A stretch of 64,000 nucleotides of DNA from JACDAE01 sp963717195 (GTDB taxonomy: Bacteria; Chloroflexota; Ktedonobacteria; Ktedonobacterales; Ktedonobacteraceae), in assembly GCA_963717195.1 (NCBI GenBank), contig CAVQVR010000018.1:1-64000 (forward strand). Direction: 5' to 3'. The first letter of the stretch is position 1. Each line of letters starts with the position of its first letter. Both the position numbers and the translations under genes were made by a program. Below, one piece after another: positions 39,205 to 47,865 of the stretch. The notes under the pieces are model-generated. The model made no database searches, was not told the DNA's origin, and saw nothing but the letters and a program-made list of their open reading frames with translations.

Positions 39205-39622
39205 AGTAGCCTACCTTTCTAAAATAAGAAGCAAAATATTTCGTTTTATGTGGAGAGCATCGGATTCAGAGATATTTTAGCATAGTCTTGTTCATGCCAC
39301 CCGTTCTTTCTCAACAGAGTGGAACAAGCCCGTATGTCCTACACTGGTAGCCAGGTATCTTGTAGATATAAGTACCTATTATGAGGAAGAAGATTTGTAA
39401 CTCTTCTGAAAACGATGGTTTTCATCCTGGGTGGTGAACCCGTTTCATGAGCGTCTCTTCAGGTCTGCTCGCCACCTGCGGTGGCTCGCCCAGGTTTGGT
39501 GTGGACGGTGGGATTTGCGGCTCCAGGCCGCAAATCCCACCGTCCACACCAAACGGCTTGCGAAGCACCGTAGGCGCTGAGGAGTCAGGCCCCTTCTGAA
39601 GAGTTACGAAGATTTTTGCTGG
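39205..39622. other. 418-base intergenic region with a long perfect hairpin
   Basis: Apart from the 39495-39555 inverted repeat it shows no gene. It should hold the promoter of the gene at 39204. The flanks of the hairpin carry a second, weaker complementarity (CGCCCAG.. and CGGCTTGCG..), so the palindrome may be a mobile element remnant. Confidence 0.5.
39495..39555. repeat. Perfect inverted repeat with 28-base arms
   Basis: Arms 39495-39522 and 39528-39555 are exact complements around a five-base loop. They start GTTTGGTGTGGACGGTGGGA and end in TTTGCGGC. It lacks GTAGGGG and is probably another class of palindrome, lying 70 bases beyond the small gene at 39623 (downstream on its strand). 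Confidence 0.8.
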
Positions 39623-39757
39623 CTATTTGCCCTCTCTTGCCTCTTTTCGTGCCACTTTTTCCCATATTACAGGCACAAGAATAGAGATAGCGGTAAATGC
39701 TGCCACGGCCGCGTATGTCCAGCCTATCATTTTAGGGACAGGTGACTTCCTGCTCAT
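39623..39757 (-). CDS. Small membrane protein, 44 residues
   Basis: A short frame with AGAGGAGC placed nine bases before its ATG. The protein begins 'MSRKSPVPKMIGW', has one helix ('TYAAVAAFTAISILVPVIW') and a basic tail ('EKVARKEAREGK'). Its basic ends and single helix make it a plausible small membrane protein. It is not recognised. The ribosome site and regular composition are the main support. Confidence 0.6.
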   Translation of the reverse strand: MSRKSPVPKMIGWTYAAVAAFTAISILVPVIWEKVARKEAREGK

Positions 39758-39850
39758 TTTAATTGCTCCTCTGAATAAAGACTACTTACCCTTCTATACG
39801 AATGGGCAGATCAAAAGATGCAAGCACAGGGAAGCCACCTGAGGGAATTT

Positions 39851-39893
39851 GTAGGGGCGCCATTGATAAGCCCGTGCGATTGATAAACCCGTC
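39851..39893 (+). repeat. Dispersed GTAGGGGC repeat, copy 6
   Basis: Begins GTAGGGGCGCCATTGATAAG, then CCCGTGCG, with the second half echoed once more (ATTGATAAACCCGTCC). It lies 17 bases downstream of the dienelactone-hydrolase stop on its strand. Confidence 0.75.
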
Positions 39894-39909
39894 CAATTCC
39901 CCGTCAGCA

Positions 39910-40674
39910 TTATTGAACGTTGTGAGCCTTAATAAAAGCCTGGACATGTTGCCAGGCATCGGTTGATGCGTCGGCGTAATCAGTGGCGCGGCGATCAAAG
40001 AAGCTGTGTGGGGCATCTGGGTATGTGATGATCTCGTGTTCGATGCCTGCTTTATCCAGGTTTTTAGCGAGTGCCTGTACGTCGCTGGTGGGAATACCAG
40101 GATCGGCACCGCCGAAGAGACCCAGGATGGGACAGGTGATGTGCGTAGCTTCATCAAGCACGCTACCTGCACTACCGGGCAGAACCCTGCTCAGACCTGC
40201 ATAGAAGGCGATGGCTCCTGCCTGGCCGAAATTCTGGGTTGCAGTAAGGAGCGAGATGCTACCACCCAGGCAGAAGCCGATGGTAAAGATAGGGGCGTTA
40301 TTCCCGTCCTGGCGTAGATAGGCAAGTCCGGCAGTCACGTCACTAAACAGATTCTGGACGTTGATTTGCTGGACATGAGGCCAGAACTTGAATGCGTCGT
40401 TGCGTGCAGTGAGGCCAGCGGTACGACCGAAATAGTCAATGGCGAGGGCTGTAATGCCCGTTTCGGCGAAGCGCAGGGCCAGCTCTTTATAGAATTGGTG
40501 AAGCCCACGTACGTCGGGGAAGATAAGAACACGAGCACCTGTTGGATGTTCAGGTTGAGCAACATAAGCGGCGAAGCGGTTCCCATCGGTTGCTTCCAGT
40601 ACAAGATCTTCGCCCTTTGCCCCTCCATTCGCGTCAGGTGGAAGCGGTGGGCGAGCATTATCGTCATAACACAT
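39910..40674 (-). CDS. Dienelactone-hydrolase-family protein
   Basis: A 254-residue alpha/beta hydrolase. The nucleophile elbow is 'GFCLGG' with Cys as the nucleophile, as in dienelactone hydrolases. Asp in 'GGADPGIP' and His in 'APHSFFD' complete the triad. 'FPDVRGLHQFYKELALRFAE' is a typical DLH segment. Family members hydrolyse dienelactones in aromatic degradation or have other esterase roles; no catabolic cluster is visible here. AAGGAGA precedes the ATG by eight bases. It stands alone between a repeat copy and the ABC genes. Confidence 0.88.
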   Translation of the reverse strand: MCYDDNARPPLPPDANGGAKGEDLVLEATDGNRFAAYVAQPEHPTGARVLIFPDVRGLHQFYKELALRFAETGITALAIDYFGRTAGLTARNDAFKFWPHVQQINVQNLFSDVTAGLAYLRQDGNNAPIFTIGFCLGGSISLLTATQNFGQAGAIAFYAGLSRVLPGSAGSVLDEATHITCPILGLFGGADPGIPTSDVQALAKNLDKAGIEHEIITYPDAPHSFFDRRATDYADASTDAWQHVQAFIKAHNVQ

Positions 40675-40770
40675 GTATATGTCTCCTTCTTTTTTGACAA
40701 GGTAATTCCCTTCGACATAATTATAGCCAGTGGCTTGAAGATATGCCAGCCGAACGTGCGATGATGGGTG

Positions 40771-41547
40771 CTAGTGTAAGATCAGATCGCGTCGGTTCAG
40801 CAAGAAACTCGCCAGGAACGTCAGGCCGACAATGTAGCCAATAATCACAAACACCATGCCAAGACTATAGGTGTCAACTACGCCCCCTGTCCCAAGACTA
40901 TAGCAGACAGTAAGTGGTATGAGGGGAAGATGTGTTACTGAGAGATATTGCGCAATGATATTGATGTCAGCATTGGAATAGATGGTAGCGGCACACCATG
41001 CCAGGAAGATAATCTGCAGCAGGCGTGTGGCGATAGGACGATAGAGGACGACGGTCAATGTTGAGACAAAGATGGTATTGAGTAGGAGCCCAAGCGCACC
41101 GGGGAGCATGTTGCTAAAGGTCGCGCCTTGGATGCCAAAGATAGGAATATGACTATGATAACCCAGCGCCAGGAGGAGGGCAAGCAAGAAAGACGGCACG
41201 CGGAGAAATGCTGTAGCCAGGATCAATCCCCGGATGTAGGCAGAGCGGGAAGAGAGTCGGGAGAGTGGAAGATACATACGCGCAGTCATTGCACGTTGCA
41301 TCATCACAATAGTGCTGAGAACAGCCAGGACGGACAGCGCCTGGTTCATTACGCCGTAGAAGTAGGCCACATCGCCGCCGAACTCAAAGAAGAAAGCCGC
41401 ATAGAGAAACCAGATAAAGACGATATCGCCTAGAATCCAGCCACTACGTATATGACTTTTAAGCATAAAGCGTGCGATCGTGAGCGTAGGGGAGTGCCAC
41501 AACGACGTTGACGAAAGAGATGGAGATGATTGAAGAGATGTGCTCAT
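40771..41547 (-). CDS. ABC-2-type membrane permease
   Basis: A 258-residue hydrophobic protein with about six membrane helices, for example 'GLILATAFLRVPSFLLALLL' and 'MVFVIIGYIVGLTFLASFLL'. It has no recognisable domain beyond its topology, but the gene follows the ATPase directly: the ATPase stop TAA at 41548 abuts this gene's ATG, with GGAGG nine bases upstream inside the ATPase end. It is therefore the exporter's membrane half. No third subunit is adjacent, so it probably works as a homodimer. Confidence 0.78.
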   Translation of the reverse strand: MSTSLQSSPSLSSTSLWHSPTLTIARFMLKSHIRSGWILGDIVFIWFLYAAFFFEFGGDVAYFYGVMNQALSVLAVLSTIVMMQRAMTARMYLPLSRLSSRSAYIRGLILATAFLRVPSFLLALLLALGYHSHIPIFGIQGATFSNMLPGALGLLLNTIFVSTLTVVLYRPIATRLLQIIFLAWCAATIYSNADINIIAQYLSVTHLPLIPLTVCYSLGTGGVVDTYSLGMVFVIIGYIVGLTFLASFLLNRRDLILH

Positions 41548-42486
41548 TTATATACCTCCCTGGACTGCACTGCTGGCCTCCGGCTGAACTACGGCCTGCG
41601 TTGTGGATACATAGACCTCTTCAAGCGTTCTGCTTACGGGATTGAGCGAAACAATACGGATATTGGCGGAAAGAAGTGCAGATAGGACCGCCTGTTGGGC
41701 GGAGTCAACGATACGCAACAGGTTACCTTGCGTTTCTACTATGTGCTCATTCAGTTGCAAGCGCGTTGCTATATCAGCCGCTGATAGCTCAGAAGCGAGC
41801 GTAATCTCAACGATGCCCTGCGAATGCAACAGGTCATCCACCTTTCCATGCAAAAGCAGTGTCCCGCGCCGCAGAATACCGACAGTATCGCAGAGAGCTT
41901 CTACCTCAGCGAGGTAATGAGAGCAGATCAGGAGCGTCTTGCCCTCTTTCCGTAAGGAAGCGAGTATCTGGCGCACCTCCCATTGGCTACGTGGATCAAG
42001 GCCACTGGTAGGTTCGTCCAGAATGAGCAGATCGGGTTCGGTCAGTAGAGCCTGGGCGATAGCTAAACGTTGGAGCATGCCCTTTGAGTAGGTGTCAAGT
42101 GTGCGATCAGCAGCTCCGGATAAGTTGACGCGTGCGAGTAGCTGGGAGACACGGGAGATGTTTGCAGTTTCCCATAGACCGGAGAGTTGTGCCAGGTAGG
42201 TCAGGTAAGCGTGGCCAGAGAAACGGGTTTCGAAGATAGGGCGTTCATGTACATATCCAATGCGTGGGTGTGCACGCACGACCTGAGTTTCGCCCAGGAT
42301 GCGGATAGTACCCGAAGTAGGATAGATGAAGCCCATAATGATGCGTACCAGCGTTGATTTGCCTGCGCCGTTTTCGCCAAGCAGGCCGAATGAAGTGCCC
42401 TCGTTGATGTTCAGCGTCAGGTTGCTCAAAGCAGTGACGCGCCTGCTATAGGTTTTCGTCAGGTCCGTACATTCTATGACAGGCAT
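41548..42486 (-). CDS. ABC exporter ATPase
   Basis: About 312 residues. Walker A 'GENGAGKSTL', signature 'YSKGMLQRLA', Walker B 'LLILDEPTSGLDP' and 'CSHYLAEVEAL' are complete; the 'YSKGM' signature is typical of ABC-2 exporter ATPases. The C-terminal 85 residues are an extension common in this class. AAGGAAG six bases before the ATG at 42486 is better than the earlier in-frame start at 42519. It is coupled to the permease at 41547. Substrate unknown. Confidence 0.9.
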   Translation of the reverse strand: MPVIECTDLTKTYSRRVTALSNLTLNINEGTSFGLLGENGAGKSTLVRIIMGFIYPTSGTIRILGETQVVRAHPRIGYVHERPIFETRFSGHAYLTYLAQLSGLWETANISRVSQLLARVNLSGAADRTLDTYSKGMLQRLAIAQALLTEPDLLILDEPTSGLDPRSQWEVRQILASLRKEGKTLLICSHYLAEVEALCDTVGILRRGTLLLHGKVDDLLHSQGIVEITLASELSAADIATRLQLNEHIVETQGNLLRIVDSAQQAVLSALLSANIRIVSLNPVSRTLEEVYVSTTQAVVQPEASSAVQGGI

Positions 42487-42683
42487 AATTTCTTCCTTAC
42501 CTTTCTGAAAAATTGGCAAGTACTCTACTTATTGCATAGTGTATCTCATTTCATGAGTGCGAGGCAAAGACTGCAACAAAGGTAATGGAAAATGCTGAGG
42601 TACTGCAATTGACCAGAAACATCAATTCGTGCTATCATAGCCCAACGTCATTAATTCAAAGGATATAATGTAGAGTAGCGTCT

Positions 42684-45080
42684 ATGCAAAATATTGTACC
42701 GGGCGCTTTACAACGTCTAAGGGCTGCGGATATTATCCGTATGGCGGGATTGGGGGCGGCGGCAGCGGGACAGGAATATTATCGTTCTGGGGCAGTACAC
42801 AATACACAGCGCCAGGGGGCGCGTCTCGCAGGCGTTGTCGAGGTTCCTCATAGTAATACATCTGCCGCTGAAGTGCCAACAGTGGAGAAGCATTCTTATT
42901 CTGTTGAAGTGGAGATACAGAGTGTATCCTCATGGGTTGGAAGCTGTCAGTGTGGACAGAGTACGGAGCTGGTACTTTGTGTACATGCGGCTGCTCTTTT
43001 ATATCAATGGTTGGCGCGTCCCGTTGTATTTGTTGCATCTAGTACTGCTAAGCAAGAGCCAGATTTTAGTAATGAGGAGGCGGAAGCTTTGGAGCATATT
43101 TTAAAACCTGAGCATACGCCAGTCGTTACAAAACCACTGGTTGCGCTGCGAAGTCCGGTCTCTTCTGGAACCTTGCAAGATATGCTGGCCCAGTTTGGTT
43201 TAAGCGAGCTGCGCGGCATTGCACGCGAATACGAGATTGTGCCGAATGGTATGAACAAGCCGCAACTGGTAGAAGCGCTCAAAGAAGCGCTTAATCAGCC
43301 TGAGGCGGTACGTAGGGTGGCAGCTACATTGGAGAAGCCACAGCGTCAGTTGTTGGCTGCTTTGACGCTTGCTGGTGGCTCGATGACCGACGATGAACTG
43401 CGAGGTTTGTTTGAGCGCTTCTCGTTAGGCCAACCTGGCCAGTTACAGAGTGTGTTATTGACGTTACAAGGAAGAGCGTTGTTGTTTCGTACCAGCCTGA
43501 ATAGTGCGCCTCAGCAGCGTATAGGCTTGAGTGGTTCATTGCTTGATATTGGATGGTATGTGCCTGTGGAAGTGCGTGTGGCGTTGCGTGTGATGGTTCC
43601 TATAACTCCTTTTCGGATAAAAGGGGATGATGAGAGCGGTGAGGTTCCTCTTATTAAAGAGCGAGAACCTTATAGCCTTTTGGCTGATCTGCTCCTCGTT
43701 GCGCGTGTACTGGATGGTTATCGCTTAACTTCTGCTGATGAGTGGAAGGAGCGCAATACATCTGCCCGTTCAGAGACATTTGCGTTGGTGCGCTCAAATG
43801 CTCCACTTTCCATTGATGGCTCTGTACCTGTGCCGCCGCCTGATGATGTGCCTTCGGAGTCGCTTCTGGCAGCGATCCAGTCCACCATCGAGCGCTCACC
43901 TGCTTTTTTACGTTTTGCTATTCAGTTGTTGCGCCTGGCCGATATTCTCCATAAAGACGATAACGGAACGCCTTATCTACGTGTATTGCCCAATGCCGCC
44001 CAGTTGTTGCTCGGACCGGGGCGTAAAGATGCCGCACGCGACCTGTTTGAACTGTGGTTAACGCAATCCTCTTATATGGAACTGTTTGATTTACGGGAGG
44101 ATGGTCTGCGTTTGCGTTGTCGGGCGACCTCTCTCAATATTCCTGCGTTGCGTCCAAAAGAGCTGGATGAGGAGAATAGCGAGGCGAGGCGGTTACTGGT
44201 TGCTTTATTGGCGCAGGCACCACTTAATCAATGGATCAATTTTACCGCTTTCGCACGTTTTGTCTATCGTCTGAATCCAACATTTTTGCAGAAGCGGCAG
44301 CGTCAGTTCTCCTCACCGCACTGGTGGCTGGAAGTGGAAGAGGGGCATCCCTTACGACCATTGCAGTTGAGCGACTGGTTACGTGCAGAGATCTACTACC
44401 TCGCGCGTTTTCTCTCTGGCCCGCTACACTGGTGGGGCCTCTGTGATACTGCACTTGCCGCTGATGGACGTTTGCTCGCCTTCCGTCTCACACCCCTGGT
44501 AGGATGGTTGCTTAATGGCGTAGAATTAGATGAAGGATTTCTAAAACAGAATTACCACGATCTTGCCAGCCCGTTAAAGATAGTAGATAGTGAAGTCCTG
44601 CTCGTTTCCTGTTCTCCGGCTGCGTGGCCCCTTATTGAAATGATGGAGACATTTACGGAGGCGGTAGGAGTACGGCAAGGGTGTCTCTGTTACCGTTTCA
44701 CGCCGAGAGCATTTGGTGAGGCATTGAGCCGGGGAAAACGCCCGACAGAATTGTTGGAATTGCTGCGCACCAGAGTGGCTCAGGAGCAAGCAAATGGAAC
44801 AGAGAATGCATTAGCGCAGATACTGGCCCAAATCGAGCGCTGGATTGCCAGTTATGGGCGTGTTCGTATCTATACAGGGGTAACATTATTGGGGACGGCG
44901 GATGCGATAGGAATGCGCGAACTTTCTGCGACAACCTCGCTGGAAGGGCAGATTGTGCGAACGGTGCATCCTACCCTACATATTCTTAAAAAGGCCGGGA
45001 GTGAGCGTATTCTGGATGATCTCAAACGCCGTGGGCAATCCCCTCTTGTCCATGATGAGGAGTTGTATGGAACAGAGTGA
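42684..45080 (+). CDS. SWIM-zinc-finger/SAP protein of the XPB-N-like pair
   Basis: A 798-residue protein. At about residues 88-106 a SWIM-type finger is readable: C-x-C ... C-x-H in 'CQCGQSTELVLCVHAAALL'. Near residues 168-200 a SAP-like helix-turn-helix motif follows ('LSELRGIAREYEIVPNGMNK'). The rest is helical and repetitive, with 'EKPQRQLLAALTLAGGSMTD' like XPB/Ssl2 N-terminal winged-helix segments. No helicase motor motifs are present. It overlaps the next gene by 14 bases. SWIM and SAP domains bind DNA, so the pair is likely to act on DNA. A role in transcription or repair is inference only. Confidence 0.75.
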   Translation: MQNIVPGALQRLRAADIIRMAGLGAAAAGQEYYRSGAVHNTQRQGARLAGVVEVPHSNTSAAEVPTVEKHSYSVEVEIQSVSSWVGSCQCGQSTELVLCVHAAALLYQWLARPVVFVASSTAKQEPDFSNEEAEALEHILKPEHTPVVTKPLVALRSPVSSGTLQDMLAQFGLSELRGIAREYEIVPNGMNKPQLVEALKEALNQPEAVRRVAATLEKPQRQLLAALTLAGGSMTDDELRGLFERFSLGQPGQLQSVLLTLQGRALLFRTSLNSAPQQRIGLSGSLLDIGWYVPVEVRVALRVMVPITPFRIKGDDESGEVPLIKEREPYSLLADLLLVARVLDGYRLTSADEWKERNTSARSETFALVRSNAPLSIDGSVPVPPPDDVPSESLLAAIQSTIERSPAFLRFAIQLLRLADILHKDDNGTPYLRVLPNAAQLLLGPGRKDAARDLFELWLTQSSYMELFDLREDGLRLRCRATSLNIPALRPKELDEENSEARRLLVALLAQAPLNQWINFTAFARFVYRLNPTFLQKRQRQFSSPHWWLEVEEGHPLRPLQLSDWLRAEIYYLARFLSGPLHWWGLCDTALAADGRLLAFRLTPLVGWLLNGVELDEGFLKQNYHDLASPLKIVDSEVLLVSCSPAAWPLIEMMETFTEAVGVRQGCLCYRFTPRAFGEALSRGKRPTELLELLRTRVAQEQANGTENALAQILAQIERWIASYGRVRIYTGVTLLGTADAIGMRELSATTSLEGQIVRTVHPTLHILKKAGSERILDDLKRRGQSPLVHDEELYGTE

Positions 45081-47466
45081 CCTTGATTTGCTGCAAACGG
45101 TACCGCCTTATCACCTGCAAGCGGTGGTAAAGGCGAGGCATGTTCAGCCATTTCCAATAGTACAAAGCAGCGGTTCATCTTCTGATATTCCTTCACTCAC
45201 ATCTTCCAATTCCCTGAATACCATAGAAATTGCTCAATCTCTCTTTGACCCCGTATCTATTCAAGAGGCTCTTGTTTCCCTGAGTGACCTTGAGAAAATC
45301 ATATTACGTGAGCTTGTTCTCTGTGGAGGACGTGCGAACAGTCGTGATCTTGCTCTGTATCTTACCTACGAGGGTGTGCTTATCGCTACAAAAAAAGATG
45401 AGCCAGTGATCGGTCATGAAATGCTAGGATTGTCCTCGGTTGAGCCGCGAGGATATCAGCCAGGGGTTGTATTGCAATATCCGGCGGCTCATCCACATGG
45501 ACTCTTCGAGTTGGCGTTGCGTCATCTTCTTCTGCTGGGTTTGCTTTTCTGGGGCAGGCAGACCAATTTTGCTGGACGAGATTATACCAGCGGCACTCAT
45601 GACGGTGTGTTGATCGTCTCTTCTACGGTGCGTACGGTTGTGCAAGAGGAACTGGGGACGGACGAAGATCAGATTGCAGCTCATTCCGGTGAGGATGTTG
45701 GCGATACTGTACGAGCATTTCAACGTATCCTCTATCTTTACTGGTCGATGGCGACTGCTACGCGGGAGGGTCTGGGATTGGTGCACAACGGTCTGCTGTC
45801 ACGTTCTGCTCTCCGTCATGTCACAGAGGCCATGGGAAACAAGATACATGCTGAGCAGGTGCGTTCAGAGAGCGATGTTCCGCGCCTGTTATTCATACGG
45901 CAGTTGCTGATGAAGCTGGGGCTCCTGCAAGAGCGGCGTGGTACTATCTATGCTGCCCCCGCCGAAGCCTTCTTTGCCCTATCGCTCGTTGAGCGAGCTC
46001 GTCGCTGTTATCAACTGTACCTGGAGACACCATTCTGGGATGAGCTTCTCTACCTGCCCGAGGTAAACGTACGTCCTGGCCCGGCACCGTTAGATGCTGT
46101 GCATGAAGAAGTAGTGCATTCGCGTCAGGCTGTGGTGGAGCGTATGATTCATGAAAGTTTGGGGACGTGGCATGATATCTCAGCTTTTGTTGCACGTACG
46201 AAATTGTACATCCCTTATTTGCTCTTCCCCCGTCAGTATGGGGCACGGGCAGAGCGCTACTCAAGCAGTAGTAATCCCTATGGCTGGGATTTCCGTCTAC
46301 GTCGAGGATGGCTGACACATCGTGAGGGTTGGCATATGGTCGAGGGTGGTTTTGTGCGTACGGTGTTGACGGGACCATTATATTGGCAGGGTATAGTAGA
46401 GCTGGATCATGAAGATCATCCTGGCCGCTTTCGCCTGCCTCCGGGCGTTGCGACCATTCTCAGCCCAGAAACGCCAGCAGGTGAAGAGATCCCAGGGGGA
46501 CGGTTGATTGTGCAGCCCAATTTTGAATTGATCGCGCTGGCACCAGTTTCTGAATTGTTGTTGGTAAGCCTGGATCGCTTTGCCGATAGGGTGAGCCTGG
46601 AACATATCGCTCAATATCGTTTAACGAAGGCGAGCGTCACACGTGCTATTCAGACTGGATTGCGTGCAGAGACAATTCAAGAGCAATTAGAACGCGCAGT
46701 TGGAGGAGAGATCCCTCAGAATGTGCGCTATTCACTTCAGGAGTGGGAGCGGCAGGCACGGCGCGTGGAGGTGTGGCAAGGGGCTACGCTGGTGGAAGTG
46801 GGTAGTGCTGACCTGTTGGATGCGCTGTTTGCTGATGAGGAGACACGTGCACTCTTTGGTCGTCGCCTCTCACCCCTGTTGGCCGAAGTTGCCCCATACC
46901 AGTTGCTCGCGGTGCAGGAGGTGCTCTGGAAACGCGATTACCTGCCTGCCATGACCGAGGCATCTTTCCGCGATGGAGCGATAGAAAGTAGAGTACGTGA
47001 GCCGCAATGGCGGCTGCACGATGATGGACTTCTGCAACCCTTCTATGCCGTGCCTGATCTGTATTTAGTAGCGGAGGTTGAGCGTTTCAGTGAACTGGAC
47101 GAAACAACAGGCTGGTACAAAGTAACGGCGGCGTCGTTACAGCGAACCCTGGGGAATGGGCTGGAGCTTGACTATATTGTGCGCTTTTTGCAGCAGTATT
47201 GTGAGAACGGGATTCCTGGTTCTTTGCTTATCCGCCTCAAAATATGGGGGAATGGATATGGAGGAAAGCAGAGTATTCGTGTGGAGCGTTCGCCGTTGCT
47301 GCGCCTCTCAGTACAGGTTTTGCAGGATCTCCAGGCTGATGGAGAGCTCAAAGTGTTGCTTGGCGGTGAAGTGGAGCAACAGAGTCGCCTAGTGCGTATC
47401 GATGCGAGTGACCTGGAGCGTGTGATAGAGCTATTACATGAGCGTGGTTTCAATGTCGAGGGATAG
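45067..47466 (+). CDS. XPB/Ssl2-N-terminal-like ('Helicase_C_3') protein
   Basis: A 799-residue protein starting at the ATG at 45067, which lies in the end of the preceding gene (stop at 45078-45080) with GAGGAG upstream. Residues about 475-600 match the XPB/Ssl2 N-terminal or 'Helicase_C_3' pattern: 'GRLIVQPNFELIALAPVSEL', 'LLVSLDRFADRVSLEHIAQY' and 'RLTKASVTRAIQTGL'. The protein has no Walker motifs. In other bacteria such proteins are annotated helicase-associated; they may pair with an XPB helicase coded elsewhere. The stop is followed by a repeat copy and the tRNA promoter. The overlap shows co-translation with the SWIM protein. Confidence 0.78.
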   Translation: MEQSDLDLLQTVPPYHLQAVVKARHVQPFPIVQSSGSSSDIPSLTSSNSLNTIEIAQSLFDPVSIQEALVSLSDLEKIILRELVLCGGRANSRDLALYLTYEGVLIATKKDEPVIGHEMLGLSSVEPRGYQPGVVLQYPAAHPHGLFELALRHLLLLGLLFWGRQTNFAGRDYTSGTHDGVLIVSSTVRTVVQEELGTDEDQIAAHSGEDVGDTVRAFQRILYLYWSMATATREGLGLVHNGLLSRSALRHVTEAMGNKIHAEQVRSESDVPRLLFIRQLLMKLGLLQERRGTIYAAPAEAFFALSLVERARRCYQLYLETPFWDELLYLPEVNVRPGPAPLDAVHEEVVHSRQAVVERMIHESLGTWHDISAFVARTKLYIPYLLFPRQYGARAERYSSSSNPYGWDFRLRRGWLTHREGWHMVEGGFVRTVLTGPLYWQGIVELDHEDHPGRFRLPPGVATILSPETPAGEEIPGGRLIVQPNFELIALAPVSELLLVSLDRFADRVSLEHIAQYRLTKASVTRAIQTGLRAETIQEQLERAVGGEIPQNVRYSLQEWERQARRVEVWQGATLVEVGSADLLDALFADEETRALFGRRLSPLLAEVAPYQLLAVQEVLWKRDYLPAMTEASFRDGAIESRVREPQWRLHDDGLLQPFYAVPDLYLVAEVERFSELDETTGWYKVTAASLQRTLGNGLELDYIVRFLQQYCENGIPGSLLIRLKIWGNGYGGKQSIRVERSPLLRLSVQVLQDLQADGELKVLLGGEVEQQSRLVRIDASDLERVIELLHERGFNVEG

Positions 47467-47486
47467 ACACCCCGCACAGCCCGAAT

Positions 47487-47528
47487 GTAGGGGCGCGGTT
47501 TACAAGCCCGTGACCGTTTACAAGCCTT
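47487..47528 (+). repeat. Dispersed GTAGGGGC repeat, copy 7
   Basis: Begins GTAGGGGCGCGGTTTACAAG then CCCGTGACC, with TTTACAAGCC repeated directly after. It lies 21 bases after the XPB-N-like gene and 34 bases before the tRNA promoter. Confidence 0.75.
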
Positions 47529-47561
47529 GAAGGAATTTGTACAAATCCCCATGGATACCTG

Positions 47562-47590
47562 TTGACAAATCGCCAGAGGTATGATATTTT
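47562..47590 (+). promoter_or_regulatory. Promoter of the tRNA-Gly/tRNA-Cys unit
   Basis: A perfect -35 TTGACA (47562-47567) is 17 bases from TATTTT (47585-47590), which keeps the key -10 positions T1, A2 and T6. The start would be near 47597, about 50 bases before tRNA-Gly. Confidence 0.65.
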
Positions 47591-47649
47591 AGTAGCGCGA
47601 ACGGAGATACACGAAGGTATTGAAGATCGCATAGTCAATCAAGGCATTA

Positions 47650-47721
47650 GCGGGAGTGGCTCAGTGGTAGAGCATCTCCTTGCCAAGGAGAAAGTCGCGG
47701 GTTCGATCCCCGTCTCCCGCT
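47650..47721 (+). tRNA. tRNA-Gly (GCC)
   Basis: A 72-base cloverleaf: acceptor GCGGGAG/CTCCCGC, D-arm GCTC..GAGC, anticodon arm TCTCC-TTGCCAA-GGAGA with anticodon GCC, and T-arm GCGGG-TTCGATC-CCCGT. The 3' CCA is not encoded. It is the first of a two-tRNA transcript. Confidence 0.95.
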
Positions 47722-47739
47722 CCCCTTTTCAATCAGCGC

Positions 47740-47810
47740 GGCGACGTCGCCAAGTGGTAAGGCACGGCTCTGCAAAAGCTGCACCAGCGGTTCGAATCCG
47801 CTCGTCGCCT
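47740..47810 (+). tRNA. tRNA-Cys (GCA)
   Basis: A 71-base cloverleaf: acceptor GGCGACG/CGTCGCC, anticodon arm CGGCT-CTGCAAA-AGCTG with anticodon GCA, and T-arm AGCGG-TTCGAAT-CCGCT. The CCA is not encoded. It follows tRNA-Gly by 18 bases. Confidence 0.95.
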
Positions 47811-47816
47811 CCCTAT

Positions 47817-47850
47817 AGAGACGTGATAACGGTCACGTCTCTCTTTGTCT
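47817..47850 (+). terminator. Terminator after tRNA-Cys
   Basis: AGAGACGTG (47817-47825) pairs with CACGTCTCT (47834-47842) and is followed by CTTTGTCT. It ends the tRNA transcript just upstream of recO, whose ribosome site lies 15 bases on. Confidence 0.65.
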
Positions 47851-47865
47851 ATCAGGATAACCCAC

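Noticed and set aside
44953..45066. Upstream start for the XPB-N-like gene
   Set aside because: The extra residues are antisense-like and within the SWIM gene; GAGGAG and the ATG at 45067 are better.
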